A stretch of DNA of 64,000 nt from Mycolicibacterium sp. CH28 (lineage in GTDB: Bacteria; Actinomycetota; Actinomycetes; Mycobacteriales; Mycobacteriaceae). The DNA is taken from positions 19,656 to 83,655 of the forward strand of contig NZ_SRLQ01000027.1 in NCBI RefSeq assembly GCF_004745805.1. The letters are read 5' to 3'. Under the pieces are notes generated by a model that did no database searches, was not told the DNA's origin, and saw nothing but the letters and a program-made list of their open reading frames with translations. Shown here piece by piece: positions 40,769 through 50,845 of the stretch. The first letter of the stretch is position 1. Every line of letters begins with the position of its first letter. The position numbers were made by a program, and so were the translations under genes.

Positions 40769-42535
40769 TCAAACGTCCAGGCGTGCAAATTGATTGCGCT
40801 GGTACAGATCCACTGAGCTCTGGCGTCTGAGCTTGCCACTTGTGGTCACCGGAATCGAACCAGGAGGCACCGGCACGACGTCCGCGGTCGCAATGCCATG
40901 CGCGTTCGAGATCGCCGCAGTGACCTCACGTTTGACGGCATCGATCTTCTGCCTCGCCTCCTCGTCGGAATCACCCCGCTTCCTGATTTCCATCACGACG
41001 ACCAGCTTCTCCACGCCGTCGTCGGGAACCGCGACCGCCACACACCGTCCGCCGGTCACCTCCGTGACGGTCGCCTCGATGTCGTCCGGAGCATGGTTGC
41101 GGCCATAGATGATGAGCAGATCCTTGATGCGACCCACCACGAACAGCTCGCCGTCGGACATGAAGCCCACATCGCCGGTCCTCAACCAGGGGCTCTCGGG
41201 CGTGCCCGCTGAGGGGTCGACAAGCGTGGCACCGAAGGTGCGCGCGGTCTCCTCCGGCTTCTCCCAGTAGCCGGCGCTGACATTGTCACCGTGCACCCAG
41301 ATCTCGCCGGTCTTCCCCTCCGGAACCTCGGTACGGGTCTCTGGATCGACGATCCGCAGGACCGGCGAACGCGGGCTGATGGGGCCGCCGTAGCTGACCA
41401 GCGGAGTCCCATCGTCGCCGTCACAAGGCCTGGCCTCGCCGGCGGTCAGGGCCTCGGTATCGAAGTGGACGACCTTGATCGGATCTTCCGGCCTGGGCGT
41501 CGACATGTACAGCGTGGCCTCGGCCATCCCGTAGGACGGCTGTATCACCCGTTCATCGAGATTGAAGCGCGCAAACCGGTCCGTGAAGCGCTTGATCGTC
41601 GCCGGCTGCACCCGCTCGGCGCCGCTTTGGATGGTGTGCACGCCGCCGAGGTCGAGGCCGGCCATGTCCTCATCGGAGGTCTTTCTAGCCGCCAGATCGA
41701 AGGCAAAGTTCGGCGCTGCGGTGAATGCGCACGGATTGGTCGCCAACGACTGCATCCAGCGCGCCGGTCGCACCAAGAACGATGCCGGGCTGGTCAGCAC
41801 CGCGCTTGTTCCCAGAACAATCGGCGAGCACACCCCCAGGATCAATCCCAAGTCGTGAAAGAACGGCAGCCACGACACGAAGGTCAGGTCTGGCGGAGTG
41901 ACACCCGCATGCCTCGAATAGTCGGTGGTGATCTGCTGCAGATTAGTGAAAAGGTTTGTGTACGAGACCATTACGCCGGCCGGCGAACGGGTCGAACCGG
42001 ACGTGTACTGCAAGTAGGCAGTGTCGTGGGGATTTCCGCTCTCGTACATCGCCGGCCCCCCGGGCCGCGCGGGAGCATCCAGATCCAGCAGATCAACCTC
42101 GATGATTGCCGGTGGCAATTGCCCGGGTTGTGCGGTGATACTCCGGCTTACCTCGGTTACGACGGTGGAAGTCGTGAGAACGGCAACCGGCGACGCGTCG
42201 CGCAGCACCGAATCAACCCGCTCGTCGGTAACCCCTCCCATCGGGACCGAAAGGGGAGCCGGGATAACTCCGGCATGCAGCGCACCCAGAAAGGCAACGA
42301 TGTATTCCAGCCCCTGGGGGGCAACGATCATCGCGCGATCGCCGGGCGACGCGCACGCGCTAAGAGCACGGGCAACGTTGGTCGCCCGCCTATACACCTG
42401 CGGCCAGGTGAGACTGACGGGGACGCCGGCCCAGTCCTGGTCGTAATCAATAAAGGTGTACGCCGTGTCATCCGGCTGCAGGCTGGCGCGTTCGCGCAGC
42501 AGGGCCGGAAGAGATGCCTCAATCGCCTGTGTCAC
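40769..42535 (-). CDS. Fatty-acyl-AMP ligase (FAAL, FadD28/FadD32-like)
   Basis: About 588 aa. FAAL hallmarks: FTFIDY-type N-terminus (AYTFIDYDQDW), P-loop LQYTSGSTRSPAGVMVSY, FVSWLPFFHDLGLILGVCSP, PSYGMAEATLYMS, LRTGDVGFMSDGELFVVGRIKDLLII and the final TTSGKLRR Lys. FAALs activate fatty acids as acyl-adenylates and hand them to PKS or NRPS carrier domains and not to CoA. I prefer the GTG at 42535 (VTQAIEASLPALL); the frame is open to 42580. It is divergent from the PKS, in the same geometry as fadD28/mas-type pairs, and on the same strand as the NRPS. It probably supplies the starter acyl chain. Confidence 0.92.
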   Translation of the reverse strand: MTQAIEASLPALLRERASLQPDDTAYTFIDYDQDWAGVPVSLTWPQVYRRATNVARALSACASPGDRAMIVAPQGLEYIVAFLGALHAGVIPAPLSVPMGGVTDERVDSVLRDASPVAVLTTSTVVTEVSRSITAQPGQLPPAIIEVDLLDLDAPARPGGPAMYESGNPHDTAYLQYTSGSTRSPAGVMVSYTNLFTNLQQITTDYSRHAGVTPPDLTFVSWLPFFHDLGLILGVCSPIVLGTSAVLTSPASFLVRPARWMQSLATNPCAFTAAPNFAFDLAARKTSDEDMAGLDLGGVHTIQSGAERVQPATIKRFTDRFARFNLDERVIQPSYGMAEATLYMSTPRPEDPIKVVHFDTEALTAGEARPCDGDDGTPLVSYGGPISPRSPVLRIVDPETRTEVPEGKTGEIWVHGDNVSAGYWEKPEETARTFGATLVDPSAGTPESPWLRTGDVGFMSDGELFVVGRIKDLLIIYGRNHAPDDIEATVTEVTGGRCVAVAVPDDGVEKLVVVMEIRKRGDSDEEARQKIDAVKREVTAAISNAHGIATADVVPVPPGSIPVTTSGKLRRQSSVDLYQRNQFARLDV

Positions 42536-42800
42536 GCGAAGCAAGTTATCAGTCGGAGCCGCTGCGCTGCCTTCGAACACATAAGTTGGAGCACCGTCCG
42601 CTTATTTGCGAATATCAAGCAAACCTCACCCGCGATGCATCGTCTGGGTCAATAATTGCCTTGCCTGGGTCGGGGGAACCAGAGCGTAGTCAAGCAGCGG
42701 ACTCGAATGCGGATCGTTGCTGTGAGAAGACGGGATGGTTTCATTCGGTGCGATCGATGATCGGGCAAGCGGTTCGTGCGCGACCAACCCCCCGGCCAGT

Positions 42801-45800
42801 ATGAGCATCACATCCCCCACCCCGATTGCCGTTATCGGCATGGCCTGCCGGCTTCCCGGCGGTATCGAGTCCCCTGAGCAGCTGTGGGAGACCCTTCTCA
42901 GGGGAGATGATCTGGTCACCGAGGTGCCCCGCGATCGCTGGGACAACGACGACTACTACGACCCAGAGCCCGGTGTGCCGGGCCGGTCCGTATCGAAGTG
43001 GGGTGCATTCCTCGACGATGTCGCCGGCTTCGACTCGGAGTTCTTCGGCATCAACGAAGACGAAGCCGCCGCCCTTGATCCGCAGCACCGCCTGCTGCTG
43101 GAAACTTCCTGGGAGGCGATGGAACATGCAGGTCTCACTCCGGAGGCGGTGAGAGACTCACTTACCGGGGTATTCACCGGGCTGACGCACTACGACTATC
43201 AAGCCGTGTCGGCTGACTCCGATGCCATGGTTGGACCATACGGCTTCTCGGGCAACACCTTCAGCATGGCGTCCGGGCGTATCGCCTACACCTTGGGAGT
43301 CCACGGTCCCGCGTTGGCGGTCGACACCGCATGTTCGTCCGGGCTGCTCGCGGTGCACATGGGATGCCGCAGCCTGAGCGAGGGCGAGAGCGACCTCGCG
43401 CTCGCCGGTGGTGCATACGTGATGCTGGACCCGCGCAAGTACATCGCGGGGACGGCAGCGGGCCACCTCTCACCGACCGGACGTTGTCACGCATTCGACG
43501 CTGCGGCCGACGGCTACGTAGGCGGTGAGGCATGCGCGATGGTGCTGCTCAAGCGCCTGCCGGATGCTCTGCGCGACGGTGACCGGGTCCTCGCTGTCAT
43601 ACGCGGCACGGCCGCCAACCAAGACGGCCACACCGTGAACATCTCCACCCCGTCGGTCACTGCCCAGACCGCGGTGTACCGGGCAGCACTGGCCGCCTCA
43701 GGCGTGGACCCAGGCAGCGTCGGCATGGTCGAGGCGCACGGCCCCGGCACTCCCGTCGGCGACCCGATCGAATACACCAGTCTGAGTGAGGTCTACGGCG
43801 TCGACGGGCCCTGTGCCCTCGGATCGGTGAAAACCAATTTCGGCCACTCTCAGTCGGCCTCCGGCGCCATCGGCCTGATCAAGGCGATCCTCGCGCTGCA
43901 GCACGCGAGGATTCCGAAGAACCTGCACTTCACTCGTTTGCCGGCCGAATTGGCCCGCATCACCACGAAGTTGTTTGTGCCGCAGGAGACCACGCAGTGG
44001 CCGACCATCAGCCAGGGGCCCCGCCGCGCGGCGGTTTCGTCATATGGATTGTCGGGAACCAACGTTCACGCCATCCTGGAACAGGCTCCTGAGCCAGCGG
44101 GGACGCAGACCGCGAGTGTCGACAATCCCGAAGCTTCAGCTGCACCGCTGTTGTTCTCGCTGTCGTCTACCTCGGCAGAGGGCCTGCGGCGCACCGCCGA
44201 CCGGTTGGCGCAGTGGGTGCAAGCACATGACGAGGTGGCACTGCCCGATCTCGCGTACACCCTGGCACGCCGACGTGCACACCGCCCGGTCCGGACCGCA
44301 GTCCACGCACGCAGTCGAGTGGAGCTCACCAAGTCGTTGCGGCAGGTGGCCGATGGCGACGCTCCGTATCAGGCCGCACTGGGACACGACGACCGCGGCC
44401 CGGTGTGGGTGTTCTCCGGACAGGGTTCGCAATGGGCTCAGATGGGTGCTCAGTTGCTCGCCGACGAACCGCAGTTCGCCGCCACCATCGCTCGGATCGA
44501 GCCGCTGGTAGTGGCGGAGTCCGGATTCTCTGTCACCGCTGCCATGACCGCCGCGGAGGTGGTGACCGGTGATGCCCGCCTGCAGCCGACGGTGTTCGCC
44601 GTGCAGGTTGCGCTCGCGACCGCGTTGAAGGAGTACGGGGCGCGCCCCGGCGCGGTCATCGGATACTCGATGGGCGAGGTCGCTGCGGCGGTGGTCAGTG
44701 GCGCGCTGTCACTCGAAGACGGGGTGCGGGTGATCTGCAGGCGCTCGCGGCTGATGGCCGGCATCGCCGGTTCCGGCATCATGGCATCGGTGGAACTGCC
44801 TGCCAAGCAAGTGCTTTCAGAGTTGACGCTCGGCGGTATCAAGGACGTCGTCGTCGGCGTGGTGGCTTCTCCACGGTCCACGGTGATCAGTGGTGCGGCA
44901 CAAACGGTTCGCGAGCTGATAGCGGCTTGGGAGCAACGTGATCTGATGGTCCGCCAATCCGTCATCGACGTGGCGGCACACTCTCCGCTCGTCGATCCGA
45001 TCCTCGACGAGCTCGCCAACCAACTCGCGGATATCCGCCCGCTGTCGCCGGAGGTTCCGTTCTACTCGGCCACCGGATTCGACCCGCGTGAGGAGCCGGT
45101 GTGCGACAGCAAGTACTGGACGCGCAATCTACGCAATACGGTGCGGTTCGCGGCAGCGGTGCGGGCGGCGGTGGAGGACGGGTACCAAATCTTCGCCGAA
45201 CTGGCGCCGCACCCGATGCTGACTCACGCTGTTGAACAGACCGCCGACAGTTTGGGCGTGCCGCTTGCCAGCTTTGCCAGCTTGCGTCGTGAACAGGCGC
45301 TCCCACACGGGCTGCTCGGCCTGGTAGCGGATCTGCACGACGCGGGCGCCACAACCGACTTCGCGGTCCTGTATCCGGAAGGGCGGCTAGTGGATGCTCC
45401 ACTGCCGACCTGGACACATCATCGGCTGTGGCTGGATCGCGATGCTCATGATTCTCCCGCGCACGGTGGCCACTCCGTTGCGGTGCATCCACTCCTTGGC
45501 TCGCACGTCCGTTTACAGGAGGAGCCGGAGCGCGACGTGTGGCAGGCCGAGATCGGCACCGCCGCCCAGCCCTGGCTCGCCGACCACGCGATCCGCAATG
45601 TGCCGGTCCTGCCGGGAGCGGCCTATTGCGAGATGGCCCTGGCGGCCGCCCACACGGTCCTGGGAGAGGCGGCCGAGGTCCGCGACATTCGCTTCGAACA
45701 GGCGCTGCTGCTCGATGCACAGACCACCGTCGGCGCCACGGCCTCGTTGTCGTCGCCGGGTGTCGTCGACTTCATCGTCGAGTCAACTCAACGCGGCGAA

Positions 45801-48800
45801 CAGGTCCGCCAAGCTGCCGCCGAGCTGCATGCGGCCGAGGACGAGCCGGAAGGGCCGCCCCCGGCCTATGACGTGTCGGCGTTACTTTCGGCGCATCCGC
45901 GGTCCGAAGATGGCGACCGTGTGCGTGATGGACTGGCCCAGCGCGGAATTCAGTGTGGTCCCGCGTTCAGTGGCCTTGGCGTCCTGCACATCGGTGACGA
46001 CCCGACCAGTTCCGTCTTCGCCGAGGTGATCCTGCCCCGCAAAATCCGCTCCCAACAAACGGCGTACAGCGTGCACCCGGCCCTCCTCGATGCATGTTTC
46101 CAGTCGGTTGCCGCAAGTCCCGAGGTCGAGGCCCTCGGCCAAGACGTGCTCGGATTGCCGCTGAGCGTGCGGCGGCTGCGCTCCTATGGTTCGGCCCGCA
46201 ACGCGCATTACTGCTACACGCGGGTGACTCGAGTCGACGCTTCCGGCGTCGAAGCAGACCTCGACGTGCTCGATCAGGACGGGCACGTTCTGCTCAGCGT
46301 GCAGGGATTGGTCTGCGGCACCGGAGCTACCGAAGAAGACCGGGCACACCGATTACTGAATGAGCGTTTGTTGACCATCGAGTGGCAACAACGACAGCTG
46401 CCTGAACTGCGACACACCGACGCAGGGACCTGGCTGCTGATCGGCACCACCGCTGGCCCGGACGTCGTGGCGACATCGTTGACCGACGCGCTGAAACACC
46501 GTGGTGCACAATGCGTTGCCATGTGCTGGCCACAGCACGGCGACCATGCCTCAACGGCCGAACAGCTGGCAGCGCAGCTCGGATCCGGACACATCTCTGG
46601 CGTGGTCATACTCACGGGGCCGCAGGACGCCGGCGCGGAGGACACGCACGCTTCGCTGGGCCGCGAACAGGTCGAACACGTGGTTCGGATCACCAGCGAA
46701 CTGGTCCAGGCCCCGGGTCAGCTGCCGCATCTCTTCGTGCTCACTCATGCCGCGCAGAACGTGCTGCCCGACGATGTGCCCAATGTGGACGACGGCGGCA
46801 TTCGGGGCCTACTGCGGGTGATCGGCTCCGAGTATCCACACATGCGCACCACCCAGGTCGACGTCGACGACGCCATCGATGCTGAGCAGTTGGCATTGCA
46901 ACTGCTCAGCGGGTCCGACGAAGACGAGACTGCCTGGCGAAACGGTGATTGGTACACGGCGCGCATGCTGCCCAGCCCACTGCGCCCCGACGAACGGCTG
47001 ATCGTCAGAGCCGACAACGCGTCCGACGGGATGCGTCTGCAGATCCGGACGCCCGGCGACCTGCAGACCCTGGAACTGGTTGCCTGCGAACGGGTTGCGC
47101 CGGGACCGGGGCAGATCGAGGTCGCGGTCGCGGTGTCCAGCATCAACTTCGCCGATGTGCTGGTCGCGATGGGATTGTTCCCGGCCATCGAAGGGGGCTT
47201 GCCCGAGCTGGGTATGGACTTCGCCGGAGTGGTGACTGCCGTCGGCCCGGATGTCACCGACCATAGCGTCGGCGACCGCGTCGGCGGGTTCTCGCCCAAC
47301 GGCTGTTGGGGCACGTTCGTCACCTGCGACGCCGACCTCGCCGTGGCCGTTCCGCCCAGCATGACGGACCATCAGGCGGTGGCGGTGGCCACGGCGACGG
47401 CCACCGCCTGGTACGGCCTCCACGACCAGGCCCGCATCGAAGCCGGAGACCGGGTGTTGATTCACTCCGCCACCGGCGGCGTGGGCCAGGCCGCCATCGC
47501 GGTTGCGCGAGCCGCGGGAGCCGAGATCTTCGCCACCGCGGGCAGCGAAGATCGCCGACAGATGCTGCGCGATATGGGAATCGAGCATGTCTACGATTCC
47601 CGCAGCACCGAATTCGCCGATCAGATCCGCCACGACACCGGCGGCTACGGTGTCGATATCGTTCTCAACTCCCTGACCGGCGCGGCACAGCGCGCGGGAC
47701 TGGAACTGCTGGCCATCGGCGGACGGTTCGTGGAGATCGGCAAGCGCGACGTCTACGGCAACACCCGTCTCGGGCTGTTCCCGTTCCGGCGAAACCTGAC
47801 GTTCCACTACGTCGACCTCGCGTTGATGTCGCTCAGCCACCCGCGACGGGTGGGCGAGTTGTTGCGCACCGTCTACCAGTTGGTGGCCGACGGTGATCTG
47901 CCTCCCGCAAGGCACACTGACTACTCGTTGAGCGACGCCGCTACCGCGATCCGGATTATGAGTGCGGCCCAGCACACCGGCAAGCTACTGCTGGAAGTCC
48001 CGCGCACCGGGAGCAGCAGCGTGGTGGTGCCGCCGGAGCAGGCCCGAACTTTCCGCCGCGACGGCGCCTACCTCGTCACCGGTGGACTGGGGGGCTTGGG
48101 GCTGTTCCTCGCCGAGAAGATGGCCGTCGCCGGCTGTGGACGCATCGTGCTGACATCGCGCTCGCAGCCGACCCTCAAGGCACTGCAGACCATCGAACTG
48201 ATCCGGGCGATGGGTGCTGATGTCGTGGTGCACTGCGGCGACATCGCAGATCCCCGCACCGCACAGCGGATGGTAGAAGCTGCAACCGTCACCGGACTGC
48301 CCGTGCGTGGCGTGCTGCATGCCGCGGCGGTGGTCGAGGACGCCACGCTGGCCAACATCACCACTGAACTCATCGAGCGGGACTGGGCACCCAAGGTCTA
48401 CGGTGCCTGGAATCTGCACAGCGCCACCGCCGACCAGCCGCTGGACTGGTTCTGCTCGTTCTCCTCGGCTGCCGCGCTGATGGGTTCGCCCGGGCAGGGG
48501 GCCTACGCCGCGGCCAATAGCTGGCTGGACGCGTTCACCCGGTGGCGGCGGACCCAGGGCCTGCCGGGCACCGCAATTGCCTGGGGTGCATGGGGCGAGA
48601 TCGGACGCGGCAAAGCCCTTGCCGAGAGTAGCGGCGCCGCTATCGCTCCCGATGAGGGCGCCTATGCACTCGATGTGCTGCTGCGCCACCAACGTGCCTA
48701 CACCGGTTACGCGCCGATCGTTGGCACCCCGTGGCTGACTGCCTTCGCGCATCGGAGCCCGTTCGCTGAAGCATTCCGCCCAGATGTGCAAAGCACCACC

Positions 48801-49097
48801 GGCACAAGCAAACTGCATGCGGAGCTCAATGCCCTCCCGCGCGAGGAGTGGCCGACCCGGTTGCGCCGCCTGATCTCCGATCAGATCAGCCTGATCCTGC
48901 GGCGCAACGTGGAGCCCGACCGGCCTCTCGCCGAGTACGGCGTCGACTCGCTCGGGGCCCTCGAACTGCGTACCCGCATCGAGGCGGAAACGGGGATACG
49001 TCTTGCCGGCAAAGACCTTGCCGTTGGAACGGTTCGCGGTTTAGCGGAGCTGCTCAACGAAAAGTTGTCGCCAGCGAACAGCGAAGTGCCTGCTTAG
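42801..49097 (+). CDS. Mas/Pks5-like iterative type I polyketide synthase (KS-AT-DH-ER-KR-ACP)
   Basis: 2098 aa, the usual size of Mas/Pks2/Pks5. KS (about 8-430) has active Cys178 in DTACSSGLL and EAHGPGTPVGDP. AT (about 535-850) has the nucleophile Ser623 in GYSMGE and VAAHS near 727, closer to the methylmalonyl (YASH-type) than to the malonyl (HAFH) motif. DH His929 lies in LADHAIRNVPVLPGAAY. ER has the NADPH loop ATGGVGQAAIAVARAAG near 1558. KR has TGGLGGLGLFLAE near 1760 and Tyr1902 in GQGAYAAANSW. ACP Ser2050 lies in GVDSLGALEL. The full reductive set predicts saturated, methyl-branched fatty acids. An upstream ATG at 42735 is possible, but MSITSPTPIAVIGMACRLPG fits the family. Confidence 0.93.
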   Translation: MSITSPTPIAVIGMACRLPGGIESPEQLWETLLRGDDLVTEVPRDRWDNDDYYDPEPGVPGRSVSKWGAFLDDVAGFDSEFFGINEDEAAALDPQHRLLLETSWEAMEHAGLTPEAVRDSLTGVFTGLTHYDYQAVSADSDAMVGPYGFSGNTFSMASGRIAYTLGVHGPALAVDTACSSGLLAVHMGCRSLSEGESDLALAGGAYVMLDPRKYIAGTAAGHLSPTGRCHAFDAAADGYVGGEACAMVLLKRLPDALRDGDRVLAVIRGTAANQDGHTVNISTPSVTAQTAVYRAALAASGVDPGSVGMVEAHGPGTPVGDPIEYTSLSEVYGVDGPCALGSVKTNFGHSQSASGAIGLIKAILALQHARIPKNLHFTRLPAELARITTKLFVPQETTQWPTISQGPRRAAVSSYGLSGTNVHAILEQAPEPAGTQTASVDNPEASAAPLLFSLSSTSAEGLRRTADRLAQWVQAHDEVALPDLAYTLARRRAHRPVRTAVHARSRVELTKSLRQVADGDAPYQAALGHDDRGPVWVFSGQGSQWAQMGAQLLADEPQFAATIARIEPLVVAESGFSVTAAMTAAEVVTGDARLQPTVFAVQVALATALKEYGARPGAVIGYSMGEVAAAVVSGALSLEDGVRVICRRSRLMAGIAGSGIMASVELPAKQVLSELTLGGIKDVVVGVVASPRSTVISGAAQTVRELIAAWEQRDLMVRQSVIDVAAHSPLVDPILDELANQLADIRPLSPEVPFYSATGFDPREEPVCDSKYWTRNLRNTVRFAAAVRAAVEDGYQIFAELAPHPMLTHAVEQTADSLGVPLASFASLRREQALPHGLLGLVADLHDAGATTDFAVLYPEGRLVDAPLPTWTHHRLWLDRDAHDSPAHGGHSVAVHPLLGSHVRLQEEPERDVWQAEIGTAAQPWLADHAIRNVPVLPGAAYCEMALAAAHTVLGEAAEVRDIRFEQALLLDAQTTVGATASLSSPGVVDFIVESTQRGEQVRQAAAELHAAEDEPEGPPPAYDVSALLSAHPRSEDGDRVRDGLAQRGIQCGPAFSGLGVLHIGDDPTSSVFAEVILPRKIRSQQTAYSVHPALLDACFQSVAASPEVEALGQDVLGLPLSVRRLRSYGSARNAHYCYTRVTRVDASGVEADLDVLDQDGHVLLSVQGLVCGTGATEEDRAHRLLNERLLTIEWQQRQLPELRHTDAGTWLLIGTTAGPDVVATSLTDALKHRGAQCVAMCWPQHGDHASTAEQLAAQLGSGHISGVVILTGPQDAGAEDTHASLGREQVEHVVRITSELVQAPGQLPHLFVLTHAAQNVLPDDVPNVDDGGIRGLLRVIGSEYPHMRTTQVDVDDAIDAEQLALQLLSGSDEDETAWRNGDWYTARMLPSPLRPDERLIVRADNASDGMRLQIRTPGDLQTLELVACERVAPGPGQIEVAVAVSSINFADVLVAMGLFPAIEGGLPELGMDFAGVVTAVGPDVTDHSVGDRVGGFSPNGCWGTFVTCDADLAVAVPPSMTDHQAVAVATATATAWYGLHDQARIEAGDRVLIHSATGGVGQAAIAVARAAGAEIFATAGSEDRRQMLRDMGIEHVYDSRSTEFADQIRHDTGGYGVDIVLNSLTGAAQRAGLELLAIGGRFVEIGKRDVYGNTRLGLFPFRRNLTFHYVDLALMSLSHPRRVGELLRTVYQLVADGDLPPARHTDYSLSDAATAIRIMSAAQHTGKLLLEVPRTGSSSVVVPPEQARTFRRDGAYLVTGGLGGLGLFLAEKMAVAGCGRIVLTSRSQPTLKALQTIELIRAMGADVVVHCGDIADPRTAQRMVEAATVTGLPVRGVLHAAAVVEDATLANITTELIERDWAPKVYGAWNLHSATADQPLDWFCSFSSAAALMGSPGQGAYAAANSWLDAFTRWRRTQGLPGTAIAWGAWGEIGRGKALAESSGAAIAPDEGAYALDVLLRHQRAYTGYAPIVGTPWLTAFAHRSPFAEAFRPDVQSTTGTSKLHAELNALPREEWPTRLRRLISDQISLILRRNVEPDRPLAEYGVDSLGALELRTRIEAETGIRLAGKDLAVGTVRGLAELLNEKLSPANSEVPA

Positions 49098-49159
49098 ACA
49101 GGTCCACGACACCGGCCGCCGAGACAGCTTGCGGTACGGGACAGCGAATTGGGAGGAAT

Positions 49160-49834
49160 GTGAACGCCGTTCTCAGAGTGTTTGCATTAGGTCTTGGTCA
49201 GCTCATCGCGATCGGATTGCTGATTTTCGTACCGGCCGCTACGTTCACCTACTGGCAGGCATGGACCTTCCTGGCCGTGTTCGCGATCACCGCGTGGCTG
49301 CCAAGCATCTACTTGCAGGTGACGAATCCCGTTGCCCTGCAACGACGAATGCGCAGCGGACCGGCGGCAGAAGGCCGCACGGTCCAGAAGATCGTCATGA
49401 TCGGCCTTTACGCGTCGCTGGCGGCGATCTGCGTGATCAGCGGCCTCGACCATCGCTTCGGCTGGTCATGGGTGCCACCAGCACTGTGCGTGGCCGGCAA
49501 CGCCCTGTTTGCCCTTGGCCTGGGGGTGGTGGTGTTGGTGGCGGTTCAGAACACCTATGCGTCCACCACCGTCCAGGTGGAGGCCGGTCAGAAGGTCGTC
49601 AGCAGCGGCCTCTACGGACTGGTACGGCACCCGATGTACACCGGCAATGTCCTGATGCTGGTGGGCATGCCCCTCGCGCTCGGCTCCTACTGGGCACTCG
49701 CCTTGGTCATACCCGGGGTGGCCGTCCTCGCGTGGCGCATCCGCGACGAGGAGGCGCTGCTTCGCGACGAATTGGACGGCTACTACGAGTACACCCAACG
49801 GGTTCGCTCACGCCTGATCCCGCAAGTGTGGTGA
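49160..49834 (+). CDS. Isoprenylcysteine carboxyl methyltransferase-like membrane protein
   Basis: A 224-aa protein with about five TM helices and the C-terminal ICMT/PEMT-type signature: GLYGLVRHPMYTGNVLMLVG (SAM-binding RHPxYxG) and RIRDEEALLRDELDGYYEYTQRVRSRLIP (EE motif). GTG start with GGGAGG immediately upstream. It is 62 bp after the PKS and in the same orientation, so probably an operon. Bacterial homologues methylate varied lipid-soluble acceptors. In this context an acyl or peptidyl carboxylate or hydroxyl is plausible, but that is inference. Confidence 0.85.
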   Translation: MNAVLRVFALGLGQLIAIGLLIFVPAATFTYWQAWTFLAVFAITAWLPSIYLQVTNPVALQRRMRSGPAAEGRTVQKIVMIGLYASLAAICVISGLDHRFGWSWVPPALCVAGNALFALGLGVVVLVAVQNTYASTTVQVEAGQKVVSSGLYGLVRHPMYTGNVLMLVGMPLALGSYWALALVIPGVAVLAWRIRDEEALLRDELDGYYEYTQRVRSRLIPQVW

Positions 49835-49891
49835 CCCCCGGATGATCCACTCCAGTCGTCAGCCGGTTCGAGAAGGCGAGGTGCAATTCAG

Positions 49892-50845
49892 GTGACGGAT
49901 CTGCAAGTGCGAAAGATGCGCTTCGGCTTCGCTGACTATCCCGTTCCATTTATCTGGAATCCATCCGATCCGGGGTTCTCCTGCGCAACCAACATGCTGT
50001 CCTTCCTGTTTCTCGCCATCGAAAAGATGATCGCCGCGACGGTCCACGAGGCGCTTCCATTGATTTCCGATCCAGAGGTCGCGGAGGAGGCTCTGGCGTT
50101 CGTCCGCCAAGAGGGTCAGCACAGCATGGCGCACCGCCAGCATGCGAAGGGGCTGATAAACGCCTATCCAGCGCTGCAGGAAACCCTCGATGAAGTGATG
50201 GCGGTGTACGACGACCTGACGGTGAGCACGCCGGTGAAGTATCGGTTGGCCTATGTCGCCGACCTCGAGGCGACGTTCACGCCCACCTTCTCGATGATGC
50301 TCAACAACGCCGACACCCTGTTCGCGCCCGGCGATGATCGAGTGGCGTCATTGTTCCTGTGGCACTTCGTCGAAGAAATCGAGCATCGCAGCTCGGCATT
50401 GATCATCTACGACGCCGTTGTCGCCGACCCGTGGTACCGCATGCGGATAGCGCCGGCGGTGTTTCAACATGGCGGGTCCGTGATGGTGAACGCCGCCAGC
50501 AGCTTCAACAAACACATATCGCTCGAGGAGCGGAAGGTCGACGCCACCTCGATATTCGGCGCCGACTTGTGGAAAGTCGCACTCACAAAGAGGTTTCCGT
50601 CCCTGCAAAAGCATCGCGTTTTCGCCCTACCCGATGACGGGCCGATCCAGCGAATCTACTCGCACATTCCACTCCGAGAGCAGGCGACCGTAGCCCTCGG
50701 GGTGATGCGCAGCCAGCTGCCCGGCCATAATCCGGCCAAACAGAAGCTCCCGCCCTTGGCTATCGAATGGCTTGCCCGCTACGAAGCCGGCTACGACGTC
50801 ACCCGCTGGTACACCGCAGCCGGTAACGACCCGTCGCAAGGCTAG
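49892..50845 (+). CDS. Predicted metal-dependent hydrolase, ferritin-like (PF10118/COG3687 type)
   Basis: A 317-aa protein. The fold signatures are two Glu/His-bearing helices, AFVRQEGQHSMAHRQH and WHFVEEIEHRSSALIIYD, typical of a di-metal four-helix bundle, with MRFGFADYPVPFIWNPSDPG at the N-terminus. Family members are annotated as predicted metal-dependent hydrolases, but their catalysis is not established and a di-iron oxidase role is equally possible. GTG start. It follows the methyltransferase by 57 bp and probably belongs to the PKS operon. Its stop TAG shares the palindromic CTAG with the stop of the convergent NRPS. Confidence 0.82.
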   Translation: MTDLQVRKMRFGFADYPVPFIWNPSDPGFSCATNMLSFLFLAIEKMIAATVHEALPLISDPEVAEEALAFVRQEGQHSMAHRQHAKGLINAYPALQETLDEVMAVYDDLTVSTPVKYRLAYVADLEATFTPTFSMMLNNADTLFAPGDDRVASLFLWHFVEEIEHRSSALIIYDAVVADPWYRMRIAPAVFQHGGSVMVNAASSFNKHISLEERKVDATSIFGADLWKVALTKRFPSLQKHRVFALPDDGPIQRIYSHIPLREQATVALGVMRSQLPGHNPAKQKLPPLAIEWLARYEAGYDVTRWYTAAGNDPSQG

